From NCBI GenBank assembly GCA_016703895.1, contig JADJBE010000001.1, positions 745,501 through 809,500 of the forward strand: 64,000 nucleotides of DNA, given 5' to 3'. Numbering within the stretch: the first letter of the stretch is position 1; each line of letters begins with the position of its first letter. The notes below the pieces were generated by a model that was not told the origin of the DNA, searched no databases, and saw nothing but the letters and a program-made list of their open reading frames with translations. Position numbers and translations under genes: made by a program. Shown piece by piece: positions 44,408 through 51,823 of the stretch. This stretch comes from Pseudomonadota bacterium. GTDB taxonomy: Bacteria; Pseudomonadota; Gammaproteobacteria; Steroidobacterales; Steroidobacteraceae.

Positions 44408-45593
44408 TCAGCGCTCGGGCGCCGGCTTGCTGAACCACTTGCGCGGATCCATCGGCTTGCCGCCCTTGCGGATCTCGAAATACAGCTCTGGCCGCGACCT
44501 GCCGCCAGTGTCACCCACCGCAGCGATCGTATCGCCGGCCGTAACCCGCTCACCCACTGCTTTGAACAGGCGTTGATTGTGGCCGTAGAGACTCATATAC
44601 CCGTCACCGTGGTCGATGATCGTCAGCAGCCCAAGGCCTGGCAACCAATCGGCATATACCACCCGGCCATGGTAGAGCGCGCGCCCGGCGCGCCAGCCTC
44701 TCCCCTAACAACATGCCATCCCATTTGAGCCCGCCCGCCCGAGTCTCACCAAAGCGAGCGACGACCCGGCCACTCGCAGGCCAAGGTAGTTTGCCCTGCA
44801 AACGGGCAAACGCAGTTTTGCTATCGGTCGGAAACTTCTCCATGCGCTGCATCGCGCGGCGCAACTCACGCAGTAACTTCTCGAGTCCCGCCTGCTGGGT
44901 TTGCAGGCGCGCCAACTGTCGCTCCCGCGCGCGGGTCTCGCTCTTGATCGAAGCCAGCACTCGCCCCCGTTCATCGCGGGCGCTCTTGAGGCGCACGAGC
45001 TCAGCACGTTGCTCGGCTTCGAGCGCAGCGAGGCGCGCATCTTCGGCGGCCAACTGTGCGTCAGTCTCGTCAAGTGCGGCGACCTGGGTTTCAATCGCTG
45101 CAATCTGGCTCGCGCGTGCTCGGCCAAAATAGGAATAGTAAGTGAAGATGCGGCTAACCAGCGCCGGGTCACTCTGGTTCAGCAACAGTTTGAAAGGCTC
45201 TTCTCGTCCCATCATGCTGGCGGCCCGGATCTGGGCGGCAAGCGACTGCCGCTCAGCAGCGAGTGCCCGTTCCTGTGCCAAGCGCTGCTCGGCGAGTTCG
45301 GCACGTTTCCGTCCGCGGCTGGCGCGCTCCGCTTGCAGCTTGTCGATCGCGGCTCGCACGCCACCAACGGTCTTTTCAGCGTCCAGCAGCTGCTCGGCCA
45401 CCCGGTCGCGACGCAGCGCATCGCGCGTCACCTGCTCACGGATTTGATTGATCTGCTGGCGCACGCCTTGCAGCTCGGCTTCGGCCTTGGTGGCGTCTTT
45501 GTCAGCGCCTTGCGCAACTCCTTCAGCGAAGCTAAACGCCGCGAAAGCGAGACACGCTATGACAATCGTCCGCTTTGGCCGTCGGTTCCACAT
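44408..45593 (-). pseudogene. envC: Murein hydrolase activator EnvC, frameshifted
   Basis: ATG at 45593, signal peptide (IVIACLAFAAFSFAEGVA), a long coiled coil (about residues 30-290), then GKLPWPASGRVVARFGETRAGGLKWDGMLL, the start of a LytM/M23 domain. The frame is then lost. A second frame gives RALYHGRVVYADWLPGLGLLTIIDHGDGYMSLYGHN, RVTAGDTIAAVG and PELYFEIRKGGKPMDP up to 44408. The junction at about 44662-44715 also shows a third-frame EAGAP remnant, so two small indels are likely. EnvC activates amidases at division. Divergent from yibN. Confidence 0.85.
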
Positions 45594-45666
45594 CCGTATA
45601 TGGTAACGCGCGCCGCCGCTGCCGCTGGCGGCCAAAAAACGCCGCTCCTGACGGTGGCTGCGCCGA

Positions 45667-45672
45667 TATAAT
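45667..45672 (+). promoter_or_regulatory. Possible -10 element of the yibN-grxC-secB-gpsA operon
   Basis: A perfect TATAAT in GC-rich sequence, 59 bp before the yibN ATG and downstream of the divergent envC start. No good -35 hexamer at 16-18 bp spacing, so the assignment is weak. Confidence 0.35.
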
Positions 45673-45730
45673 GCGCGCCCGTTGGCAAAGCCACGCCAAA
45701 GCCGGAACTGCGCCAAGGCTCGAGAACACC

Positions 45731-46156
45731 ATGGATCGATTTCTACAGTACGCCAGCAACCATCCAGGCCTAGTGGGTCTGGCGGCACTCGCCGCACTGC
45801 TGGTAATCGTCTATGAGTTACGCGAGCGCAGTTCGAGCGCGGCGTCGGTTTCGCCGCAGGAGTTGATCCGGCTGCAGAACCAGGGCGCGCTCATTCTCGA
45901 TATCCGCAAGCCTGACGTCTACGCCACGGGCCATATCGTGGGTGCCCGGCATCTGCCATCGGATCAGATCCTGACCGCAGGCGATACCCTGAAGAAGTAC
46001 AAAGAAAAGCCGGTGATCGTGTATTGCGACACTGGGTCACTGGCGGCGGCGGCCGTGCGCCAGCTACAGGGCCAAGGCTTCACCAAGGCGTTCAATCTGC
46101 GCGGCGGCCTGGCGGGTTGGCGCACGGACAACTTGCCGCTCGCCAAAGGTGCCTAA
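45731..46156 (+). CDS. yibN: Rhodanese-like membrane protein YibN
   Basis: 141 aa from ATG at 45731; a longer frame to 45575 precedes the conserved start. N-terminal helix (NHPGLVGLAALAALLVIVYELRERSS), then a rhodanese domain with VSPQELIRLQNQGALILDIRKPDVYATGHIVGA and active-site Cys in VYCDTGSLAAAAVRQL. In E. coli YibN interacts with the Sec translocon machinery. The order yibN-grxC-secB-gpsA is conserved in gammaproteobacteria. Confidence 0.92.
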   Translation: MDRFLQYASNHPGLVGLAALAALLVIVYELRERSSSAASVSPQELIRLQNQGALILDIRKPDVYATGHIVGARHLPSDQILTAGDTLKKYKEKPVIVYCDTGSLAAAAVRQLQGQGFTKAFNLRGGLAGWRTDNLPLAKGA

Positions 46157-46162
46157 GCAACC

Positions 46163-46422
46163 ATGGCGCAACCGCTCGTCGTCATGTACTCCACTAGCTG
46201 GTGCCCGTATTGCCCGAGCACGCCAACTACTGACTCGCAAGCAGGTGGATTTCGAGGAAATCGACATCGAGGCGGAGCCGCAACGGCGTGCCGAGATGGT
46301 CACGCTGCAACAGCCAGCGGACCGTCCCGCAGATCTTTGTGGGCGAGCATCACATCGGGGGCAGCGACGATCTGCATGCCCTCGAGTCCGCAGGCGGCCT
46401 CGATCCGCTGCTCGGGCGCTAA
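46163..46422 (+). pseudogene. grxC: Glutaredoxin 3, broken by two indels
   Basis: Three frames each carry one part of GrxC. Frame one (ATG 46163): QPLVVMYSTSWCPYC with the CPYC active site. Frame two: ARARQLLTRKQVDFEEIDIEAEPQRRAEMV. Frame three: RTVPQIFVGEHHIGGSDDLHALESAGGLDPLLGR and stop at 46420-46422. The breaks fall at about 46213 (probably two bases missing) and about 46297. All active parts are well conserved, so a recent or artefactual break is likely. Between yibN and secB as usual. Confidence 0.85.
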
Positions 46423-46446
46423 CAACCAACACGCACTGGAGAACCT

Positions 46447-46944
46447 ATGGCCACTGACAATCCCCACCCGAACGGCCCAGGCCCCGGTTCGACTGGCGTG
46501 ACCGGCGAGACCTCGCCCCATCTGTCCTTGCAGACGGTCTATCTCAAGGACTGTTCGTACGAAGCGCCGAACGGACCGCGCGTCGACGGCGAGTGGAACC
46601 CCCAGTTTTCGATGGATCTCAATACGCAGTCGAGCACCGTGGCGCCGGATGTCCGCGAAGTCGTCCTCACGGTGACGGTGGACGCCAAGCAGGGCGACAA
46701 GACCGCATTTCTGGTCGAGGTGAAGCAAGCAGGCCTGTTCCTGGTGCGCAATCTGGGCGACGCGGATCAAAAGCGGGCGATCGGCAGTGTCTGTCCAAAC
46801 GTGCTGTTTCCTTACGCACGAGCGGTCGTCTCGCAGCTCGTGACGCAAGGTGGCTTTCCGCAGTTCGTATTGCCCGCCGTCAATTTCGACGCGCTCTACA
46901 ATGAGACGATGGCTGAAGCCCAACGCCAAACCGTCAAGAACTGA
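46447..46944 (+). CDS. secB: Protein-export chaperone SecB
   Basis: 165 aa. Tetrameric cytosolic chaperone that holds preproteins unfolded for SecA. Seen: LSLQTVYLKDCSYEAPNGPR, QFSMDLNTQSS, TAFLVEVKQAGLFLVRN, CPNVLFPYARAVVSQLVTQGGFPQFVLPAVNFDALY: the region contacting SecA and the substrate-binding groove. Gly/Pro-rich N-terminal 15 residues are a mild extension. Confidence 0.96.
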   Translation: MATDNPHPNGPGPGSTGVTGETSPHLSLQTVYLKDCSYEAPNGPRVDGEWNPQFSMDLNTQSSTVAPDVREVVLTVTVDAKQGDKTAFLVEVKQAGLFLVRNLGDADQKRAIGSVCPNVLFPYARAVVSQLVTQGGFPQFVLPAVNFDALYNETMAEAQRQTVKN

Positions 46945-46952
46945 CTGATCTC

Positions 46953-47975
46953 ATGAGCCTGCAGCCTGCGGAACCCGCGCGTGAACCGGTAGCGGTGCTC
47001 GGGGCAGGCTCGTGGGGCACTGCGCTCGCGATTCAGTATGCCCGCGCCGGTCATCCCACGCGCTTGTGGGGACGCGACACGGCGCACATCGCAACGTTGG
47101 CGGCGGCACGCCGCAACGAGCGTTACCTTGGAGACGCCGAGTTTCCGGACAGCCTGAGTGTCACTGACAGTCTGACCACCGCGTTGCACGACGCGCTAGA
47201 TGTCGTCATCGCCGTACCGAGCCATGCGTTGCGCAAGTTGTTAGGCGAGATTGCGCCGCGGCTTGCGCCGAACGTGCGACTAGCCTGGGCAACCAAGGGC
47301 TTCGAGCAGACAACCGGCAAGCTGCCGCATCAAGTCGCACGCGAAGTGCTCGGCGACAAATTTCCGGTTGCAGTTTTGTCGGGCCCAACGTTTGCAAAAG
47401 AAGTCGGCGCAGGCTTGCCCACCGCGATGACGATCGCATCGAGTAACGATGAGTTTGCCGCGGCGCTGGCTCACAGCCTGTCGGCCGCCAACTTCCGCGC
47501 CTATACCTCCAACGACATCATCGGCGTCGAGGTCGGCGGCGCGGTGAAGAACGTGCTGGCAGTTGGCGCCGGCCTATCGGATGGTTTGGGCTTTGGGGCC
47601 AATACCCGGATCGCACTGATCACGCGCGGGCTGGCGGAGATGACACGGTTGGGCGTGGCACTCGGCGCCCAGAAAGAGACCTTCATGGGGCTCGCCGGCC
47701 TCGGCGATCTGGTGCTGACGTGCACGGACAATCTGTCACGTAACCGGCGTTTCGGACTCGCTTTGGCCGCAGGCCACAGCGTCGAACAAGCGCTGGCCGA
47801 AATCGGCCAGGTGGTCGAGGGCTATCAGGCGGCACGTGCCGTTTATGACGTCGCGACACGCGAGCAGGTGTCGATGCCGATCGTCGAAGGTATCTATCGA
47901 GCGCTCTATGAGGGCGCCTCAGCGGGCGACGTCGTCAGTGCACTCATGTCGCGGCCGATCAAGTCCGAGTTCTGA
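46953..47975 (+). CDS. gpsA: NAD(P)-dependent glycerol-3-phosphate dehydrogenase
   Basis: 340 aa. Makes sn-glycerol-3-phosphate for phospholipids. Rossmann motif VLGAGSWGTALA near residue 16, WATKGFEQTTGKLPHQVA, VLSGPTFAKEV, and the catalytic Lys block VGGAVKNVLAVGAGLSDGLGFG. N-terminal 10 residues are an extension typical of many proteobacteria. Its stop overlaps the ATG of the metallopeptidase gene (TGATG). Confidence 0.96.
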   Translation: MSLQPAEPAREPVAVLGAGSWGTALAIQYARAGHPTRLWGRDTAHIATLAAARRNERYLGDAEFPDSLSVTDSLTTALHDALDVVIAVPSHALRKLLGEIAPRLAPNVRLAWATKGFEQTTGKLPHQVAREVLGDKFPVAVLSGPTFAKEVGAGLPTAMTIASSNDEFAAALAHSLSAANFRAYTSNDIIGVEVGGAVKNVLAVGAGLSDGLGFGANTRIALITRGLAEMTRLGVALGAQKETFMGLAGLGDLVLTCTDNLSRNRRFGLALAAGHSVEQALAEIGQVVEGYQAARAVYDVATREQVSMPIVEGIYRALYEGASAGDVVSALMSRPIKSEF

Positions 47976-49003
47976 TGGCGCCACGCCGCGCAGCCAGCAA
48001 GTACCGCTACTGGCGGCAATACGACGACGAACGACTGCTGGCGCTACGCTTCTGCGATCTGTCGCTCGACATCAAACGTGGCTGGGTCGCGCAACACGTG
48101 CAGCTCTATCGCGAACTGCGGCCGCGGTATCGCATTCAAACACACGCCTGGTACGGCATCGAGTGGTTCTCGCCGGACGGCATTCCGGGGATCGCGGTGC
48201 CGTTCTATCTCGCCGATCCGCGGCTGCGGCGTCTTGAACGCCGCTTCATGCAACAAGTAGAAGGGGGCGACAGCAAGTGGCTGACGCGCGTCCTGCGGCA
48301 CGAGGCAGCACACGCGCTCGATACCGCCTACGATCTGCGTCATCGCCCGGACTGGCGTGCGGTGTTCGGGCCGTCATCGCGACGCTATCCGAGCGTCTAC
48401 ACGTCGAGGCCTGGTAGCCGGCGCTACGTCCTGCATCTAGGCCACTGGTATGCGCAGAGCCATCCGACCGAGGACTTCGCCGAGACATTTGCCGTTTGGA
48501 TGCAGCCGCGGGCTCGCTGGCGACGTGACTATGCGGGCTGGCCAGCACTCAAGAAGCTGGAGTATGTCGACGCCCTGATGGCCCAGATTGGCGCGAAATC
48601 CCCCAGGCGCCGCAGCCGTGTGGCGGTGGAACCCGTCACGAAAATCCGCCAGACGCTTGGACTTCACTACCGGCGCAAACTGGCGCGTTATGACCTGACC
48701 GACGGTCGCTACGATACCCGTCTCACACGTGTCTTTGCGACGCCGCTCCGCCGACCGAATGGCAAACCTGCCGCGAGCTTTCTGCGCGAGGTTCGCCCGC
48801 AGCTGGAGCGGTTGTTAGTACGGCGAGCGCGCCTTCATCCTTATGTCGTCGAACACGCGCTGAACACCGTCACGCAGCGTACCAAGCATCTCGATCTGCG
48901 TCTGGCGCGCGATCGGCGTCGCAGCAAACGCGATGTGGTACGACTGCTCGAACGAGTCGTGCTCGACGTCATGAAACGCAATCGGGAGAACTACGCCCTG
49001 TGA
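47975..49003 (+). CDS. Putative zinc-binding metallopeptidase (HEXXH)
   Basis: 342 aa. ATG at 47975 overlaps the gpsA stop. The core RVLRHEAAHALDTAYDL has HExxH at about residues 109-113, and HPTEDFAETFAVWM about 55 residues later could supply the third zinc ligand and shape the gluzincin site. N- and C-terminal parts are Arg-rich and helical; the region RTGKTR-type DNA motifs are absent. A family of zincins of unknown substrate that travel with ATP-grasp ligases. No signal peptide. The stop overlaps the next GTG (GTGA), so the two genes are surely linked. Confidence 0.75.
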   Translation: MAPRRAASKYRYWRQYDDERLLALRFCDLSLDIKRGWVAQHVQLYRELRPRYRIQTHAWYGIEWFSPDGIPGIAVPFYLADPRLRRLERRFMQQVEGGDSKWLTRVLRHEAAHALDTAYDLRHRPDWRAVFGPSSRRYPSVYTSRPGSRRYVLHLGHWYAQSHPTEDFAETFAVWMQPRARWRRDYAGWPALKKLEYVDALMAQIGAKSPRRRSRVAVEPVTKIRQTLGLHYRRKLARYDLTDGRYDTRLTRVFATPLRRPNGKPAASFLREVRPQLERLLVRRARLHPYVVEHALNTVTQRTKHLDLRLARDRRRSKRDVVRLLERVVLDVMKRNRENYAL

Positions 49004-50034
49004 AGAAACTTCGCATATTGTTATTGGTACACGAGAGTCTGGTACCGCCGGATGATCTCGAGGGGCTGTCGGAGAGCGCCATCGAGGAATGTCGTACCGA
49101 GTACAACGTCATGTCGACGCTCGTGAACTTAGGCCACGAGGTAAAAGTGTTAGGCATAGGGGACCGTATCGGTGCCCTGCGGCTCGCGGTTGGCGAGTTC
49201 AAGCCGGACATCGTGTTCAACTTGTTGGAGGAATTCTCCGGCATCGTTACCTACGATCACTACGTCGTGGCCTACCTCGAGCTGATGCGCCAGCCCTATA
49301 CCGGCTGCAACCCGCGCGGCATGATGATCTCGCGCGACAAAGTGCTGACCAAACAGGTGCTGACCTATCACCGTGTTCTGACGCCTGAGTTCCATTTGTT
49401 TCCCTGGCGCAAGACCTACAAAGCACCACGTCGACCGAAGTTCCCGCTGATTGTGAAGTCGGCTACTGAAGACGCGTCACTCGGCATCTCGCAGGCGTCG
49501 ATCGTCAATGACACCGCCAGACTGCGCGAGCGCGTGCACTTCATCCATGCGACAACTAACAGCGACGCGATCGCCGAGCAGTACATCGATGGTCGGGAGC
49601 TGTATATCGGTGTGCTGGGCAACGATCGTCTGCAGACCTTTCCCGTTTGGGAGCTCAACTTCGGGACTCTGTCGGATGTGCAGGCCGGTATCGCGACGCG
49701 CAAGGTAAAGTGGGATCCGGTCTACCAACGCAAGCACGGTATCCGTACGGGTGTGGCGGATGACTTGTCCCCGGCGCTCCAAACCAGTCTCGCCGCCCTC
49801 GCCAAGCGCATCTATCGCGCCTTGCATATGAGTGGCTATGGTCGGATGGACTTGCGGTTGCAGGCCGATGGCAGCGTTTATGTGCTTGAAGCGAATTCCA
49901 ACCCCAACCTCACCTACGGTGAGGATTTTGCCGAGTCGGCCGAACGCAGTGCTATCAACTACCCCGCGCTGTTGAATCGCATTGTCACGCTCGGCATGAA
50001 CTATCAACCGGAATGGCGAATGTTCGACCGCTGA
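49000..50034 (+). CDS. ATP-grasp family ligase (D-Ala-D-Ala ligase-like)
   Basis: 344 aa from GTG at 49000, overlapping the preceding stop. ATP-grasp features: RDKVLTKQVL around 112-121, Lys153 in FPLIVKSATEDASLGI, EQYIDGRELYIGVLGN around 194-208, RMDLRLQADG with Asp284, and VLEANSNPNLT with Glu298 and Asn300 for Mg2+. The sequence is like, but not the same as, D-Ala-D-Ala ligase; related ligases attach amino acids to peptides or proteins. The substrate is unknown. Tightly coupled to the metallopeptidase, suggesting synthesis and removal of the same bond. Confidence 0.82.
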   Translation: MKKLRILLLVHESLVPPDDLEGLSESAIEECRTEYNVMSTLVNLGHEVKVLGIGDRIGALRLAVGEFKPDIVFNLLEEFSGIVTYDHYVVAYLELMRQPYTGCNPRGMMISRDKVLTKQVLTYHRVLTPEFHLFPWRKTYKAPRRPKFPLIVKSATEDASLGISQASIVNDTARLRERVHFIHATTNSDAIAEQYIDGRELYIGVLGNDRLQTFPVWELNFGTLSDVQAGIATRKVKWDPVYQRKHGIRTGVADDLSPALQTSLAALAKRIYRALHMSGYGRMDLRLQADGSVYVLEANSNPNLTYGEDFAESAERSAINYPALLNRIVTLGMNYQPEWRMFDR

Positions 50035-50040
50035 CGCGGC

Positions 50041-50523
50041 TTAGTCGAACGGCTTGTGCGCCGGGATCGCACCAGCAAAGTCGTTCTGACGCCAGGCTTC
50101 GTAGACAGCGATCGCGGCTGCATTCGACAGGTTCAAGCTGCGGTTGTCCGGCCGCATCGGCAACGAGACGATTTGCTCCGGTGGCAAGCTCGCCAGCACT
50201 TGGGGCGGCAGGCCGCGGCGCTCGGAGCCAAACAACAACACGTCCTGGGGCGCGAACTGCGCGTCGACATGGCGGCGCTGACTACCGGTTTCGATCGCGA
50301 ACCAACGGCCGGGCAACGCGGCACGGCAAGCCGCAAGGTCGGCATGGACCTCGACGGTGGCCAGCTCCTCGTAGTCTAGCCCGGCCCGTCGGACAGACTT
50401 GCGGTCGAGATCGAACCCCAAGGGTTTGACGAGATGCAGCGTACAGCCGGTGTTGGCGCAGAGGCGGATCAAATTACCCGTGTTGGGCGGGATCTCGGGT
50501 TCAAACAAAACCAGGTGGAACAT
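50041..50523 (-). CDS. trmL: tRNA (cytidine(34)-2'-O)-methyltransferase TrmL
   Basis: 160 aa. SPOUT knot enzyme that methylates the wobble C34/cmnm5U34 of tRNA-Leu. Seen: LFEPEIPPNTGNLIRLCANTGC, LHLVKPLGFDLDRKSVRRAGLDY, LLFGSERRGLP, and the C-terminal knot LPMRPDNRSLNLSNAAAIAVYEA. Converges with the ATP-grasp gene. Start ATG at 50523. Confidence 0.94.
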   Translation of the reverse strand: MFHLVLFEPEIPPNTGNLIRLCANTGCTLHLVKPLGFDLDRKSVRRAGLDYEELATVEVHADLAACRAALPGRWFAIETGSQRRHVDAQFAPQDVLLFGSERRGLPPQVLASLPPEQIVSLPMRPDNRSLNLSNAAAIAVYEAWRQNDFAGAIPAHKPFD

Positions 50524-50556
50524 CGGCCGCGATCATAACCGAGTAAAATCGTCGGC

Positions 50557-51504
50557 ATGACTGGCGTAATTGGCGATGTCGCGGCCTCACTGCACACCGA
50601 CTTCTGCGGACTCGGCCTGGCATCGCCACTCGTGCTGCTGTCGGGCTGCGTCGGCTTCGGCGAGGAATACACCCGCGTCGCCGGGTTCTCGAATACCGAC
50701 GTCGGTGCGATCGTGCTGAAGGGCACGACCGGCGCGGCGCGGCTTGGCAACCCCCCACACCGCGTGTTCGAAACGCCGGCCGGCATGCTCAATGCCATCG
50801 GGCTACAGAACCCGGGTGCCGACCAGGTCGTGGGCGAGATTCTGCCCACCCTGGACTTCACCGAGACGCGCTTCTTCGCCAACGTCTCCGGCTCGACGAT
50901 CGACGAGTATGTCGACGTTACCCGCCGCTTCGACGATTCACCGATCGATGCGATCGAGATCAATATCTCCTGCCCAAACGTGAAGGAGGGCGGCGTCGCT
51001 TTCGGCAACTACCCGGACATGTCGGCGCGCGTGGTCGAAGCGTGTCGGCGGGTCACGACCAAGCCACTCATCACCAAACTCTCGCCCAACCAGACGGACA
51101 TCCGCGAGAACGCCCGCCGCTGCATCGAGGCGGGTTCAGACGGGCTCGCTGTGATCAACACATTGATGGGTATGGCGATCGACGTGCACAGCCGGCGGCC
51201 GGTGATCGGCAACATACAAGGCGGGCTTTCGGGCCCCGCGATCAAACCGATCGCGCTGCTGAAAGTCCACCAAGTCTATGACGTCGCCAAACGCCACGGT
51301 GTACCGATCATCGGCCAGGGTGGCATCACCAACGCGACTGATGCGATCGAGTTCATGGTCGCAGGAGCGACCACCGTCGGCATCGGTACCGCGCTGTTCT
51401 ACGATCCGCACGTCTGCCGCAAGATCAACGCCGGCATCCGCGACTATCTGCGCCTGCACAAGCTGGCAGGCTTGAGCGACTTAATCGGCTCGCTCAAGAC
51501 CTGA
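50557..51504 (+). CDS. pyrD: Dihydroorotate dehydrogenase, class 1 (1B-like)
   Basis: 315 aa. FMN TIM barrel. Catalytic Cys in INISCPNVKEGG, with the KLSPNQTDI and GLAVINTL FMN-binding blocks, and GQGGITNATDAIEF. A Cys rather than Ser base marks class 1; the length and the GGLSGPAIKPIALLKVHQV segment fit class 1B. No PyrK (iron-sulfur/FAD) gene is in the window. Most gammaproteobacteria use class 2 membrane enzyme, so either a second enzyme exists elsewhere or this lineage differs. 1A or a dihydropyrimidine-type relative cannot be excluded. Confidence 0.8.
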   Translation: MTGVIGDVAASLHTDFCGLGLASPLVLLSGCVGFGEEYTRVAGFSNTDVGAIVLKGTTGAARLGNPPHRVFETPAGMLNAIGLQNPGADQVVGEILPTLDFTETRFFANVSGSTIDEYVDVTRRFDDSPIDAIEINISCPNVKEGGVAFGNYPDMSARVVEACRRVTTKPLITKLSPNQTDIRENARRCIEAGSDGLAVINTLMGMAIDVHSRRPVIGNIQGGLSGPAIKPIALLKVHQVYDVAKRHGVPIIGQGGITNATDAIEFMVAGATTVGIGTALFYDPHVCRKINAGIRDYLRLHKLAGLSDLIGSLKT

Positions 51505-51534
51505 GCAAGTTATGTGCGGCGAGCCGCCGCAGAC

Positions 51535-51660
51535 TCAGTCGCTGCGGCGCTTGTTGTCGAGCGCCCAGATGACCGCAACCGCGGCAACGGCGCCCAAGGT
51601 AATAAACAAGAAACTACTGATGCTCGTCACACGCGACGCTTGCACGACAACTTCGGTCAC
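51535..51660 (-). CDS. Small single-helix membrane protein
   Basis: 41 aa from GTG at 51660, stop TGA at 51537-51535. GGAG lies eight bases before the GTG. One clear membrane helix (SISSFLFITLGAVAAVAVIWAL) followed by a positively charged tail (DNKRRSD), an inside-tail topology. It lies 163 bp downstream of ntrC on the same strand. No family known; annotators would usually miss it because of its size. Confidence 0.5.
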   Translation of the reverse strand: MTEVVVQASRVTSISSFLFITLGAVAAVAVIWALDNKRRSD

Positions 51661-51823
51661 AACACTAACTCCGTTGAAGAACTAATGTTGTTAGTGTCGC
51701 CATTTGCCGGCAGGCTGACCACTGCGGGACTGTGGGAGTGCGACGCACTTCAAGCTAAAAAATCGTTATGGTAAGAATCGACCGCGTCATCCTCACCAGC
51801 CGCGCCGGTAGCCCAACTGCAAG

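Noticed and set aside
51514..51774. 86-residue plus-strand frame after pyrD
   Set aside because: No family features and poor composition; the minus-strand 41-aa membrane protein in the same place looks better.
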